A stretch of 64,000 nucleotides of DNA from assembly GCF_900102335.1 (NCBI RefSeq), contig NZ_FNBM01000011.1, positions 1 through 64,000 of the forward strand, written 5' to 3'. Under the pieces are notes generated by a model that saw only the letters and a list, made by a program, of their open reading frames with translations, searched no databases and was not told the origin of the DNA. Position 1 is the stretch's first letter. Each line of letters starts with the position of its first letter. Of this stretch, positions 8,389 to 19,014 are shown piece after piece. This stretch comes from Phytopseudomonas seleniipraecipitans. Lineage in GTDB: Bacteria; Pseudomonadota; Gammaproteobacteria; Pseudomonadales; Pseudomonadaceae. The position numbers were made by a program, and so were the translations under genes.

Positions 8389-9597
8389 ATGCAGCGGCTG
8401 TATCGCAAACGCATCATCCTCGGCGTGGGTGGCGGCATCGCGGCGTACAAGAGCGCCGAGCTGGTTCGCCGACTCAAGGACCAGGGCGCCGAAGTGCGCG
8501 TGGTCATGACCCACGGTGGTCGCGAGTTCATCACCCCGCTGACCCTGCAGGCGCTGTCCGGGCACCCGGTGCACCAGGACCTGCTTGATCCCGCAGCCGA
8601 AGCCGCCATGGGTCATATCGAGTTGGCGCGCTGGGCTGACCTGGTGCTGATCGCCCCGGCGACCGCCGATCTCATGGCCCGCCTGGCACAGGGCGTGGCC
8701 GACGACCTGCTGACCACGCTGGTACTGGCCACCGATGCACCTGTAGCCCTGGCGCCAGCGATGAACCAGGCGATGTGGCGCGATCCGGCCACCCAGGCCA
8801 ATGCCGATCTGCTGCGTGCCCGCGGCTTTCGCCTGTTCGGCCCGGCATCCGGCAGTCAGGCCTGTGGTGACGTGGGCGTCGGCCGCATGCTTGAAGCCGA
8901 TGACCTCGCGCACCTCGCCGCCGACTGTTTCGAACACCTGGCGCTGACCGGCAAGCACGTGCTGATCACCGCAGGGCCGACCCAGGAGAACATCGACCCG
9001 GTGCGCTACATCACCAACCACAGCTCCGGCAAGATGGGCTTCGCCCTCGCCGAAGCGGCGGTGGAAGCGGGCGCCAAGGTCACCCTGATCAGCGGGCCGG
9101 TGCACCTGCCGACGCCCGATCGGGTCACCCGTATTGACGTGGTCAGTGCCCGTGACATGCTCGCGGCCTGCGAAGCAGCCATGCCCTGCGACATCCTCAT
9201 CGCTGCCGCAGCGGTCGCCGACTACCGCCCGGAAGTTGTCGCCCAGCACAAATTGAAGAAAGACCCCAACAGCGGCGATGGCCTGCTGTTGCAGATGGTG
9301 CGCAACCCGGACATTCTCGCCACGCTCGCCCACCGCGACGACCGCCCCTTCAGCGTCGGTTTCGCGGCAGAGACCGAGAACCTGCTGGAGTACGCTTCGC
9401 GCAAGCTCAAGGACAAAAACCTCGACCTGATCGTTGCCAACGACGTGGCCAACCCCAGCATCGGCTTCAACAGCGAAGACAACGCGATCACCATCATCGA
9501 TCGCCAGCTCCACCAAAGCAGTTTCGCGCAGACCAGCAAGGGCAAGATCGCCCGGCAGCTGGTGAGCTTCATCGCCGCGCACCAGCCGAAAAACTGA
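8389..9597 (+). CDS. coaBC: Bifunctional phosphopantothenoylcysteine decarboxylase/synthetase
   Basis: A 402-residue enzyme catalysing two consecutive steps of coenzyme A synthesis: ligation of cysteine to 4'-phosphopantothenate (CoaB half) and decarboxylation (CoaC half). The N-terminal flavoprotein domain starts ILGVGGGIAAYKSAELVRRL and contains APAMNQAMW with the conserved PxMNxxMW motif. The CoaB half begins near residue 185 (HVLITAGPTQENIDPVRYIT) and has the KLKK segment. ATG 8389 gives a full-length N-terminus. It heads coaBC-dut-algC-argB. Confidence 0.96.
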   Translation: MQRLYRKRIILGVGGGIAAYKSAELVRRLKDQGAEVRVVMTHGGREFITPLTLQALSGHPVHQDLLDPAAEAAMGHIELARWADLVLIAPATADLMARLAQGVADDLLTTLVLATDAPVALAPAMNQAMWRDPATQANADLLRARGFRLFGPASGSQACGDVGVGRMLEADDLAHLAADCFEHLALTGKHVLITAGPTQENIDPVRYITNHSSGKMGFALAEAAVEAGAKVTLISGPVHLPTPDRVTRIDVVSARDMLAACEAAMPCDILIAAAAVADYRPEVVAQHKLKKDPNSGDGLLLQMVRNPDILATLAHRDDRPFSVGFAAETENLLEYASRKLKDKNLDLIVANDVANPSIGFNSEDNAITIIDRQLHQSSFAQTSKGKIARQLVSFIAAHQPKN

Positions 9598-9627
9598 CCT
9601 TCACAGCACGGATACCCAGATCGCCTC

Positions 9628-10083
9628 ATGCACGCCCTACAAGCCAAGATTCTCGACCCCCGCCTCGGTACCGACTTCCCTATGCCGGCTTATGCCACTC
9701 CTGGTTCGGCAGGCCTCGACCTGCGTGCCATGCTCAAGGAAGACCTGACTCTGGAACCGGGGCAGACCGTGCTGATTCCGACCGGCCTGGCGATTCACGT
9801 TGCCGACCCAGGCCTGGCAGCGCTGATCCTGCCGCGCTCCGGCCTGGGCCACAAACACGGCATCGTGCTCGGCAATCTGGTCGGCCTGATCGACTCTGAT
9901 TACCAGGGCGAGCTGATGGTGTCGTGCTGGAACCGCGGCACTACTGCTTTCAAGATGGCGATCGGTGAACGTATCGCCCAGTTGGTACTGGTGCCGGTCG
10001 TCCAGGCGCACTTCGAGGTGGTCGAGGAATTCGACGACAGCGAGCGCGGTGCGGGTGGTTTCGGTCACTCGGGTAGCCACTGA
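9628..10083 (+). CDS. dut: dUTP diphosphatase
   Basis: A 151-residue trimeric dUTPase, hydrolysing dUTP to dUMP and pyrophosphate, which keeps uracil out of DNA and supplies dTMP synthesis. The conserved motifs are in order: [43 protein letters not shown], and the glycine-rich C-terminal arm [11 protein letters not shown] that closes over the active site. It starts 30 nt after coaBC and 28 nt before algC. Confidence 0.97.
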   Translation: MHALQAKILDPRLGTDFPMPAYATPGSAGLDLRAMLKEDLTLEPGQTVLIPTGLAIHVADPGLAALILPRSGLGHKHGIVLGNLVGLIDSDYQGELMVSCWNRGTTAFKMAIGERIAQLVLVPVVQAHFEVVEEFDDSERGAGGFGHSGSH

Positions 10084-10111
10084 CGCACACCCAATCGCCA
10101 GGAGACGTCTG

Positions 10112-12679
10112 ATGAAAGGCTTCAAACGCGCGCCCAAGGAAGAACGCTCCGGCGACTCGAAAGGCACCGCCCGGCCCAGCGCCGCGACCGACCTGCTGCC
10201 AGGTGCCCTGGCCGCCACACTCGGCGTAGTACTGGCCGGCGCACTGCTGTGGGTCATGGCTGTCAGCCCGGCTCAACAGTTGCAGCAGCAACAACTTACC
10301 CAGGCCTGGGGCGCCAGCCAGGCCGCCGCTCTGCAGCAGGCGCTCAAGCAACTCAGCGCCGATACCATCGCAGCGGCCCGCAACCCCGAGCTGTCGCAAG
10401 CCCTGCAGAGCGGTGATGAGACTCAGCTTCGCAGCGCCGAGGCCGGGCTGCGCTACTGGAGCGGCGTGGTCGATGCCCAGCTCAACCTGACAGGCCAGGC
10501 CGTGCCCGACAGCAGCCGCACGGCGCCGATGAATTTTGCCGCACTGGACATGCTACGCCGCCTGGAAACTGGCCAGGCGCCCGCTGTCGAAGCCTATCGC
10601 GTGGGTGAGCGCTGGCTGGCCTACAGCGTCGCCCCGGTGCGCCAGGACGATACCCAGCCGATGCTCGGCACGCTGCTGCTGGCGGTCGACCTCAACCGCG
10701 TGCTCGCCAACTTGCCGCCCTTGCCGGCCGAGGTCGGGCAAATCCAACTGATCCAGCGTTTTGATGGCGGCGCGGCGCAGGTGCTGACCCAGCGTGGCCA
10801 GGCCGAGGGCAACGCCCAGGCGTTTTCCACCGGCAACCCGCACTGGACGCTGAGCTTCACCCCAGCCTCCAACCTGGGCGCAAACGGGCTGTCGCCGACC
10901 CTGCTGGCGCTCGCTCTGCTGGTCGCGTTGGCCGGCGCATTGGCAGGCCTGTATCTGGTCAACCGGCGCCTCCACCAGCGGCTGGACAGCGACACCTCGC
11001 AATTGACCCAACTGGTCAAAGAACTCTCTGCGGGCAAAGCCGTCAAAGCCTTCAGCTTGAGCCTGCCGGCCCTACACGACCTGGCGCAAAGCCTGAGCCG
11101 ACTACCTCGTCGCGCCCAGGAACCCGTGGCTGTACGCCCGGATGTCATCGTCAGCCCGCAACCCAAGGGCAGTGCCGCGGCCAGGCCAGCGGATCTTGTA
11201 AATCCGCTGTTTCAAGACACCGATATCCTCGATATCGACATTCTCGACGATGACCAGGATCTCCTGGGACTGGAGCAGACCCCGATCATGACCACGCCGC
11301 AAGCCCCGAAACTTCCTGCAGACATCTTCCGTGCCTATGACATTCGCGGCGTGGTGGGCGCTGGCCTGACCCCGGAAACGGCGTACTGGATCGGCCGCGC
11401 CATCGGCTCGCAAAGCCTGGCAGAGGGCGAACCCAATGTCTCGGTCGGCCGAGACGGCCGCCTGTCCGGCCCGACGCTGGTGCAGCAGTTGATCGACGGC
11501 CTGGTCGACAGCGGTTGCCAGGTCAGTGACGTCGGCATGGTGCCGACCCCGGTGGTCTACTACGCCGCCCACGTGCTGGCCGGCAAATCCGCAGTGATGC
11601 TCACAGGCAGCCACAACCCGCCGGACTACAACGGCTTCAAAATTGTCATCGCCGGCGACACCCTGGCAAATGAACAGATCCAGGCGCTGAAGAACCGCAT
11701 CGACAACAACGATCTGGTCAGCGGCCAGGGCAGCGTCGAGGCCGTCGACCTGCTGCCGCGCTACCTGGAACAGATCCGCAGCGACATCGCCATGGCCAAG
11801 CCACTGCGCGTGGTGGTCGATTGTGGCAACGGCGCAGCAGGCGTGATCGCCCCGCAGCTGATCGAAGCACTGGGCTGCACGGTCATCCCGCTGTTCTGCG
11901 ACGTGGACGGCAACTTCCCCAACCACCATCCGGACCCGGGCAAGCCCGAAAACCTGGTCGACCTGATCGCCAAGGTCAAGGAACACAAGGCCGACATCGG
12001 TTTGGCCTTCGACGGCGATGGCGACCGCGTCGGCGTGGTCACCAACACCGGCGCCATCGTCTATCCGGACCGCCTGCTGATGCTGTTCGCCAAGGATGTG
12101 GTGTCGCGTAATCCAGGCGCCGATATCATCTTCGACGTCAAATGCACCCGTCGCCTGACTCCGCTGATCAGCGGCTACGGTGGCCGCCCGGTAATGTGGA
12201 AGACCGGCCACTCGCTGATCAAGAAGAAGATGAAGGAAACCGGCGCGCTGTTGGCCGGCGAAATGAGTGGCCATGTGTTCTTCAAGGAACGCTGGTTCGG
12301 TTTCGACGACGGCATTTACGCCGCTGCCCGCCTGCTGGAGATTCTCAGCCAGGACAAGCGCACCGCCGAACAGGTATTCGCTGCGTTCCCCAATGACGTG
12401 TCGACCCCGGAAATCAACATCCAGGTGACCGAACAGACCAAGTTCCCAATCGTCGAGCGCCTGCAGCGCGAAGGCCAATGGGGCGAAGGCAGTGTGACCA
12501 ACCTCGATGGTGTGCGCGTCGACTACCCGAAAGGCTGGGGCCTGGTGCGTGCGTCCAACACCACGCCGGTTCTGGTGCTGCGCTTCGAAGCGGAGAGCCA
12601 GGCAGAACTGGAGCGAATCCAGGAGCTGTTCCGCACCCAGATGCACCTCGTCGCGCCCGATGTCAAACTACCGTTCTGA
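10112..12679 (+). CDS. algC: Phosphomannomutase/phosphoglucomutase with N-terminal membrane extension
   Basis: The last 463 residues are AlgC, which interconverts hexose-1- and hexose-6-phosphates for alginate, LPS, Psl and rhamnolipid precursors. It has the phosphoserine loop TGSHNPPDYNG, the magnesium loop DGDGDR, the sugar loop GEMSGH and the phosphate loop RASNTTPV. The open frame is much longer: from ATG 10112 (AGGAG upstream) it encodes 855 residues. The extension has a membrane helix near residues 29-52, a second near 266-292 (LLALALLVALAGALAGLYLV) and a periplasmic-looking domain between. An internal ATG at 11288, with GGAG at 11272-11275, would give exactly the 463-residue enzyme. 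Long forms are, as I recall, also annotated in PAO1. Which start is used is unresolved. Confidence 0.9.
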   Translation: MKGFKRAPKEERSGDSKGTARPSAATDLLPGALAATLGVVLAGALLWVMAVSPAQQLQQQQLTQAWGASQAAALQQALKQLSADTIAAARNPELSQALQSGDETQLRSAEAGLRYWSGVVDAQLNLTGQAVPDSSRTAPMNFAALDMLRRLETGQAPAVEAYRVGERWLAYSVAPVRQDDTQPMLGTLLLAVDLNRVLANLPPLPAEVGQIQLIQRFDGGAAQVLTQRGQAEGNAQAFSTGNPHWTLSFTPASNLGANGLSPTLLALALLVALAGALAGLYLVNRRLHQRLDSDTSQLTQLVKELSAGKAVKAFSLSLPALHDLAQSLSRLPRRAQEPVAVRPDVIVSPQPKGSAAARPADLVNPLFQDTDILDIDILDDDQDLLGLEQTPIMTTPQAPKLPADIFRAYDIRGVVGAGLTPETAYWIGRAIGSQSLAEGEPNVSVGRDGRLSGPTLVQQLIDGLVDSGCQVSDVGMVPTPVVYYAAHVLAGKSAVMLTGSHNPPDYNGFKIVIAGDTLANEQIQALKNRIDNNDLVSGQGSVEAVDLLPRYLEQIRSDIAMAKPLRVVVDCGNGAAGVIAPQLIEALGCTVIPLFCDVDGNFPNHHPDPGKPENLVDLIAKVKEHKADIGLAFDGDGDRVGVVTNTGAIVYPDRLLMLFAKDVVSRNPGADIIFDVKCTRRLTPLISGYGGRPVMWKTGHSLIKKKMKETGALLAGEMSGHVFFKERWFGFDDGIYAAARLLEILSQDKRTAEQVFAAFPNDVSTPEINIQVTEQTKFPIVERLQREGQWGEGSVTNLDGVRVDYPKGWGLVRASNTTPVLVLRFEAESQAELERIQELFRTQMHLVAPDVKLPF

Positions 12680-13609
<930 letters not shown>

Positions 13610-13626
13610 TAGCTGCCTGAACACAC

Positions 13627-13654
13627 AAAACGCCGGCTTCGCAGCCGGCGTTTT
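13627..13654. terminator. Terminator after argB
   Basis: AAAACGCCGGCT and AGCCGGCGTTTT form a 12-bp stem around TCGC with a T4 tail on both strands, 18 nt past the argB stop. Confidence 0.92.
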
Positions 13655-13722
13655 CATATCTACAGCATTAGCTTTGCAGCAGCTTTATCGACTCTGACTG
13701 CCAAGTGGAGCAAGCAGCCGGT

Positions 13723-13811
13723 GTAGGGTGGACGACGCTTGCCTGCGCGGCCCGATCCGTCCACCGCTCTGCGATCGCGATGGTGGATGAAAAGAGCGTC
13801 ATCCACTCTAC
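13723..13811. repeat. GTAGGGTGGAC-type REP doublet, copy A
   Basis: GTAGGGTGGACGACGC (13723-13738) pairs with GCGTCATCCACTCTAC (13796-13811), with two mismatches over 16 nt. The interior holds further GTCCACC/GGTGGA arms. In reverse orientation it aligns with the element at 45460-45536 over both ends and the AGAGCGGTGGAC core. It lies between argB and the TRAP receptor gene, in the only non-coding space there. Confidence 0.8.
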
Positions 13812-13837
13812 GTCCGCTCTCACCTTCAATCACCTCA

Positions 13838-14935
13838 TTACCGAATCGCGTAGATATCCTTCTCGTTGGCTTCGGCGTATTCGTACAGGCGCGCCAGGTA
13901 GGCCTTCTGCTGTTCCCAGACCTTCTGCGCAGCGGGATCGGCAGCCGCGGTGGCGTCCACCACATCGGCAGACACTTCCTTGAGCTTGGCGAGCACCTCG
14001 TCCGGCAAGCGGCGCACATCGACACCCGCCGTCTTCAACTGCTCCATGGCTTCCATGTTCTTGGCGTTGTAGTCGTCGAGCATGTCGCCGTTGACGTCGC
14101 GGGCAGCGGCGCGAACGATAGCCTGCAAGTCGGCCGGCAAGGTTTCCCAGGCCTTGATGTTGATGTCCAGCTCGAAGGTGACGTTCGGTTCCTGCCAGCC
14201 CGGCGTGTAGTAATACTTGGCGGCTTTATGCAGGCCGAGGGCTTGGTCGTTGTACGGGCCAATCCACTCGGTGGCGTCGATGGCACCGGTCTGTAAGGCG
14301 GTGAAAATCTCACCTGCCGGCATGTTGACGACCGTGCCACCAACCTTGGTCAGCACTTCGCCGCCAAGGCCCGGGGTGCGCATCTTCAGGCCCTTGAGGT
14401 CGTCAACGGAGTTGATTTCCTTGTTGAACCAGCCTGCCGTCTGCACGCCAGTGGCGCCGCACGCCATCGGCAACACGCCAAAGGGCTTGTAGACCTCCTC
14501 CCAGAGCTTCATGCCACCGCCGTAATGCAGCCAGGCGTTCATTTCCTGGGCATTGGGGCCGAATGGCAGGGCGCAGAAGAATTGCGCTGCCGGCACCTTG
14601 CCCTTCCAGTAATAAGGCGCGCCGTGGCCCATTTCGGCGGTGCCGCGCGAGACCGCATCGAACACTTCCAGGGCGGGTACCAGCTCGCCGGCGGCGTAGA
14701 CCTTGACCTTCAGGCGGCCATTGCTCATCTCGTCGACCAGCTTGGCGAAGCGCTCGGCGCCCACGCCTACGCCGGGGAAGTTCTTCGGCCACGAGGTGAC
14801 CATTTTCCAGTTAAAAGTCTTGGCTTCGGCGGCGGGTTGCGACGTGCTCGCGGCACCAGCCTCCTCTTTGCAACCGACCAGCGCACCGGCTGCAATACCA
14901 ACGCCCGCAGCGGCCAGAATGTGGCGACGTTTCAT
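13838..14935 (-). CDS. TRAP transporter solute receptor (DctP family)
   Basis: A 365-residue extracytoplasmic receptor for a tripartite ATP-independent periplasmic transporter. The N-terminus (MKRRHILAAAGVGIAAGALV) combines a twin-arginine-like start with a possible lipobox ending at C22. The mature protein has DctP-family features: NWKMVTSWPKNFPGVG, MRTPGLGGEVLTKVGG and DATEWIGPYNDQ. The last resembles the TakP-like receptors that bind alpha-keto or hydroxy acids. The exact ligand is unknown. It is divergent from the permease genes across 259 nt, in which I see no clear operator. Confidence 0.9.
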   Translation of the reverse strand: MKRRHILAAAGVGIAAGALVGCKEEAGAASTSQPAAEAKTFNWKMVTSWPKNFPGVGVGAERFAKLVDEMSNGRLKVKVYAAGELVPALEVFDAVSRGTAEMGHGAPYYWKGKVPAAQFFCALPFGPNAQEMNAWLHYGGGMKLWEEVYKPFGVLPMACGATGVQTAGWFNKEINSVDDLKGLKMRTPGLGGEVLTKVGGTVVNMPAGEIFTALQTGAIDATEWIGPYNDQALGLHKAAKYYYTPGWQEPNVTFELDINIKAWETLPADLQAIVRAAARDVNGDMLDDYNAKNMEAMEQLKTAGVDVRRLPDEVLAKLKEVSADVVDATAAADPAAQKVWEQQKAYLARLYEYAEANEKDIYAIR

Positions 14936-15194
14936 GAGTAGCTCCTATTGTTGTTGTAATAATTCTTGCCCAGCACGGCAGCCCAAAACCAAAGCCCTGA
15001 GCCGTTGCCCAGCCAGCGCGCAGACGGAGATCGGCGCCGCTGAAGCATATTCAAATATGGCTACATTAGAGGCAAGCCGCCATCAGGTATAGCAAACCTG
15101 ACTAAAGTCGTATCGCCATTGCTGTTTTGCCAGGTAACTGCCTAGAATCAGCCGCTTTTTGCCTTCTCTATTTCATAACTATAAAGGACGCCCC

Positions 15195-15740
15195 ATGTCC
15201 AGCTCGCCTTCACTTCCTCTCGGTATTGTCAGGGTCATTGACCTGATCAATGAATACCTCGGCAAGGTCTGCTCCTGGCTCACCGTGTTTCTGGTGATCG
15301 GAACAACCGTCGTGGTGATACTGCGTTACGGCTTTGGTATCGGAGCGACGGCCCTGCAGGAGGCAGTGCTGTACGCCCATGCGCTGGTATTCATGGGCGC
15401 CGCGGCCTGGACACTGCAGCGCAATGCCCACGTGCGCGTGGACATCTTCTATCAGCAATTCAGCGGCCGGCGTCAGGCAGTGGTCGAGATCATGGGCAAC
15501 TTGCTGTTCCTGCTGCCGGTCTGCCTGTTCCTCGGCTGGGCGAGCTGGGATTACGTAGGCAATTCCTGGGCGACCCACGAAGGCTCCAGTGAGTCGGGTG
15601 GCCTGAAATTTGTTTACCTGCAAAAAAGCATCATCCTGCTGCTGGTGGTTAGTCTGACCCTGCAGGGCATCTCCAATCTGATCAAGGCGCTCTACGTCAT
15701 CACTGGCCGCCTGCCTGCCCCTGAGGTGAACCATGGCTGA
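15195..15740 (+). CDS. TRAP transporter small permease (DctQ family)
   Basis: A 181-residue membrane protein with four predicted helices (around residues 22-43, 58-77, 100-120 and 141-160), the standard topology of DctQ subunits. It partners the large permease and receives substrate from the receptor. AAAGGA at 15183-15188 supports ATG 15195 over a codon 36 nt upstream. Its last 8 nt overlap the next gene, so the two are translationally coupled. Confidence 0.9.
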   Translation: MSSSPSLPLGIVRVIDLINEYLGKVCSWLTVFLVIGTTVVVILRYGFGIGATALQEAVLYAHALVFMGAAAWTLQRNAHVRVDIFYQQFSGRRQAVVEIMGNLLFLLPVCLFLGWASWDYVGNSWATHEGSSESGGLKFVYLQKSIILLLVVSLTLQGISNLIKALYVITGRLPAPEVNHG

Positions 15741-17109
15741 GTTGATGGCTATCCTGCTGTTCATCAGCATTTGCGTGGCCTTGATGGCCGGTTACCCGGT
15801 TGCGTTCACTCTCGGTGGCGTATCCCTGTTGTTCGCCGGTATCGGCATATTGACCGGCAGCTTCGACCCCGGCTACCTGAGCGCCCTGCCCAACCGCCTG
15901 TTCGGCATCATGAACAACCAGACCATGCTGGCGGTGCCGCTGTTCGTGTTCATGGGCGTGATGCTTGAGCGCTCCCGCGTGGCCGAAGACCTGCTCGAGT
16001 CGATGTCCCGGCTGTTCGGCACCCTGCGTGGCGGCCTGGCGATCTCGGTGTGCGTGGTGGGCGCCCTGCTCGCGGCCAGTACCGGCATCGTCGGTGCGAC
16101 GGTAGTGACCATGGGTCTGCTGGCATTGCCAACCATGCTGCGCCGCGGCTACGACCCGGCGATCTCCACCGGCACATTGGCGGCTACCGGCACCCTGGGG
16201 CAGATCATCCCGCCGTCGATCGTGCTGGTTCTGCTCGGTGACGTGATGTCCAGCGCCTACCAGCAAGCGCAGCTGAAAATGGGCATCTTCTCGCCGAAGA
16301 CCGTTTCGGTGGGCGACCTGTTCGTCGGTGCACTGCTGCCGGGCCTCCTGCTGGTCGGCCTGTACATCCTCTACATCATCGGCGTGGCGATCCTGCAGCC
16401 CAAGAAGCTGCCGGCGCTGTCCAAGGAAGAACTCGGTGACGTCGAGTGGGGCAAACTGCTGAAGGCCTTGGTGCCGCCGCTGATACTGATCGGCGCGGTA
16501 CTCGGCTCGATCCTCGCCGGCTACGCAACGCCCACCGAAGCGGCCGCGCTCGGCGCAGTCGGCGCCATGCTGCTGGCGCTGAGCAAGAAAAAGCTGAATT
16601 TCACTCAGCTGCGTGACGTCGCTTACGGCACCACCGAAATCAGCGCCATGGTGTTCATGATTCTGATCGGCGCCTCGCTGTTCTCCCTGGTGTTCCGCGG
16701 CTTTGGCGGTGAAGCGTTGATCGAAGACGTCTTCGCGCAGCTGCCTGGTGGTGTGCTCGGCGCATTCTTCCTGGTCATGCTGGTGATCTTTCTGCTCGGC
16801 TTCATTCTCGACTTCATCGAGATCACTTTCGTGGTGGTGCCGATCGTCGGTCCCGTGCTGCTTGCCATGGGCCTCGACCCGGTCTGGCTGGGCGTGATGA
16901 TCGCGCTCAACCTGCAGACCTCGTTCCTGACGCCGCCCTTCGGTTTTGCGTTGTTCTACTTGCGCGGTGTCACGCCGCCCAGCATACCGACCAGCACCAT
17001 CTACAAGGGCGTAGTGCCGTTTATCCTGATCCAGCTGGCGCTGCTGGTGATCGCCTATATCTTCCCGGGCCTGATCACCTGGCTGCCGGAGCAGGTCTAC
17101 GGCTCATAA
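15733..17109 (+). CDS. TRAP transporter large permease (DctM family)
   Basis: A 458-residue polytopic membrane protein with about 12 helices, the sodium-coupled elevator subunit of the TRAP transporter. Family features include AGYPVAFTLGGVSLLFAG near the start, STGIVGATVVTMGLLALPTML, the GTLGQIIPPSIVLVLLGD loop and LQTSFLTPPFGFALFYLRG near the end. The length and the LGQIIPPS and LTPPFG segments are normal for DctM. It ends the operon at the terminator that follows. Confidence 0.95.
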   Translation: MAELMAILLFISICVALMAGYPVAFTLGGVSLLFAGIGILTGSFDPGYLSALPNRLFGIMNNQTMLAVPLFVFMGVMLERSRVAEDLLESMSRLFGTLRGGLAISVCVVGALLAASTGIVGATVVTMGLLALPTMLRRGYDPAISTGTLAATGTLGQIIPPSIVLVLLGDVMSSAYQQAQLKMGIFSPKTVSVGDLFVGALLPGLLLVGLYILYIIGVAILQPKKLPALSKEELGDVEWGKLLKALVPPLILIGAVLGSILAGYATPTEAAALGAVGAMLLALSKKKLNFTQLRDVAYGTTEISAMVFMILIGASLFSLVFRGFGGEALIEDVFAQLPGGVLGAFFLVMLVIFLLGFILDFIEITFVVVPIVGPVLLAMGLDPVWLGVMIALNLQTSFLTPPFGFALFYLRGVTPPSIPTSTIYKGVVPFILIQLALLVIAYIFPGLITWLPEQVYGS

Positions 17110-17122
17110 CGCGAGCATCAAC

Positions 17123-17149
17123 AAAACGCCCGTTTCGACGGGCGTTTTT
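17123..17149. terminator. Terminator after TRAP permease operon
   Basis: AAAACGCCCG and CGGGCGTTTT form a 10-bp stem around TTTCGA, followed by T5, 13 nt after the DctM stop. Confidence 0.92.
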
Positions 17150-17220
17150 GCATTTAAGCCATTGAACCTGCACGGCTCAGCACGACCCAACTGAGCATTG
17201 CCCTCGACAGGAACCGCACC

Positions 17221-18120
17221 ATGAGTAGCACCACCAACGAACGCATCCAACTCGGCGACCTGGTCTGCTGGCGCATTCATCATGCCGGGGCCGAGCTGTT
17301 GGTCAGTGAACAAGGCGCGCAAATCCTCCGCTACCAGCCGGCCAGCGGTCAGCCGTTGATCTGGCTGAGCGACGAGGCGGCCTATCAGGCCGGACAGAGC
17401 GTGCGCGGTGGGGTGCCGGTGTGCTGGCCCTGGTTTGGCGATCTGCAACGCAACCCCGAAGCGATACGCGCGGCCTACACCCGCCCGGAACAGGCCCCAG
17501 CCCACGGTCTGGTTCGTAGCGTCGACTGGCAGCTGATCGGTCTGAATACCGAGGAGGACGGCGTGACCCTGTCGTTCGCCTTCGACACGGCCGCGCAGCC
17601 GATCGCCGAATGGCTGTTCGCTGCCGAATTGCAGCTCGATATCCATCTCGGTGAGCGCCTCACGCTGAGCCTGACCACACGCAATCTCGGCGACAGCGAA
17701 TTGCCGATCAGCCAGGCGCTGCACACCTATTTCGCGGTCAGCGACGTCCGTCAGGTGAAGGTCGAGGGCCTGGACGCCTGCCGCTATGTCGACACCCTCG
17801 ACGGTTGGAAAAAAGTCCGCCAGAAAGGCGCGGTGACCTTCACCGGCGAAACCGACCGCATCTACCTCGACACCCCGGCGCAGCTGAGCATTGTCGATGC
17901 GCAGTGGAAGCGCCGTATCCTCATGCGCAGTGAAGGCTCGGCGTCGGCGGTGGTATGGAACCCCTGGATCGCCAAGGCCAAGCGCCTGTCGCAGTTCGCC
18001 GACGATGCCTGGCAGGGCATGCTCTGCATCGAGCACGCCAATGTGCTGGATGACGCGCTGATTCTCGCGCCGGGTGCCGAATACCAGCTTGACGTGACGC
18101 TGTGGTCGCAGCCTCTCTGA
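17221..18120 (+). CDS. D-hexose-6-phosphate mutarotase (YeaD-like)
   Basis: A 299-residue protein of the aldose-1-epimerase superfamily, YeaD branch, which speeds interconversion of alpha and beta glucose-6-phosphate. Supporting segments are [14 protein letters not shown] (the [11 protein letters not shown] signature), [13 protein letters not shown] with the catalytic-type histidine, [13 protein letters not shown]-like text around residue 163 ([11 protein letters not shown]), and [11 protein letters not shown] near the end. It is cytoplasmic, with a short leader before ATG 17221. It is not obviously tied to either neighbour. Confidence 0.9.
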   Translation: MSSTTNERIQLGDLVCWRIHHAGAELLVSEQGAQILRYQPASGQPLIWLSDEAAYQAGQSVRGGVPVCWPWFGDLQRNPEAIRAAYTRPEQAPAHGLVRSVDWQLIGLNTEEDGVTLSFAFDTAAQPIAEWLFAAELQLDIHLGERLTLSLTTRNLGDSELPISQALHTYFAVSDVRQVKVEGLDACRYVDTLDGWKKVRQKGAVTFTGETDRIYLDTPAQLSIVDAQWKRRILMRSEGSASAVVWNPWIAKAKRLSQFADDAWQGMLCIEHANVLDDALILAPGAEYQLDVTLWSQPL

Positions 18121-18214
18121 TACCGGTCGCGCGTCGCAGCAGTCAGCCCGTACGGGTCAGCGGGTCGCCAGCCTGATAGACTGCCGCGATGCACGCCCTC
18201 CACCGGATACCCCG

Positions 18215-18865
18215 ATGCAAGCAAAGAACCCTGCAATCGGCTTGTGTCAGCAAGCCACTTTTCTGATCAGCGCCGCCAAGGTCGACCAATGCCCGGACGA
18301 TCAGGGCTACGAAGTTGCCTTCGCCGGGCGCTCCAACGCCGGCAAATCCAGTGCGTTGAACACCCTGACCCACGCCAGCCTGGCGCGTACCTCGAAGACC
18401 CCCGGGCGTACCCAGCTGCTCAACTTCTTCCGCCTGGATGAAGAACGCCGCCTGGTCGACCTGCCGGGTTACGGCTACGCCAAGGTGCCGATCCCGCTCA
18501 AGCTGCACTGGCAGAAGCACCTGGAGGCCTACCTGGGCAGCCGCGAAAGCCTGCGCGGGTTGATGCTGATGATGGACATCCGTCATCCGCTGACCGAGTT
18601 CGACCGCATGATGCTCGACTGGTCCGGCGCCAGCGGCATGCCGATGCACATCCTGCTGACCAAGGCAGACAAGTTGGCCTTTGGTGCAGCGAAAACCACG
18701 TTGCTCAAAGTGCAGCAGGAGATCCGCAAGGGTTGGGGCGAGCATGTCAGCATTCAGCTGTTCTCGGCACCCAAACGCATTGGCGTGGAAGATGCGCAGG
18801 CCGTTCTGGGCCATTGGCTGGGCCTGATGGGCGGAGAAGCCGAGGTCGAGCAGGTCGAGGAATAA
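18215..18865 (+). CDS. engB: Ribosome biogenesis GTPase EngB/YihA
   Basis: A 216-residue GTPase needed for late 50S subunit assembly. G motifs are all present: G1 [10 protein letters not shown]2 region [12 protein letters not shown]3 [10 protein letters not shown]4 TKADK and the G5-like SA of LFSAPK. Length is typical. It converges on polA with ersA between them, the same arrangement as yihA-spf-polA in E. coli. Confidence 0.96.
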   Translation: MQAKNPAIGLCQQATFLISAAKVDQCPDDQGYEVAFAGRSNAGKSSALNTLTHASLARTSKTPGRTQLLNFFRLDEERRLVDLPGYGYAKVPIPLKLHWQKHLEAYLGSRESLRGLMLMMDIRHPLTEFDRMMLDWSGASGMPMHILLTKADKLAFGAAKTTLLKVQQEIRKGWGEHVSIQLFSAPKRIGVEDAQAVLGHWLGLMGGEAEVEQVEE

Positions 18866-18886
18866 CCTCAAACGCCTGGCCTGACT

Positions 18887-18914
18887 AAAACGCCCCGCTT
18901 ATGCGGGGCGTTTT
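18887..18914. terminator. Terminator after engB
   Basis: AAAACGCCCCGC and GCGGGGCGTTTT form a 12-bp stem around TTAT with a T4 tail, 21 nt after the engB stop. Confidence 0.93.
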
Positions 18915-19014
18915 GCTTCCAGCGAGCGCAGCTGGCAGGCGCTTTCGGCGATTGCGGTCTAGGCTGTAGCGCAAGGGAAGGGAGAAAGAAGTTGCTTGGC
19001 ACTTTTCTGCAGGC

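Noticed and set aside
8350-9582. Minus-strand open frame of 410 codons
   Set aside because: It is antisense to coaBC and low in sequence plausibility (rich in His, Gln and Arg).
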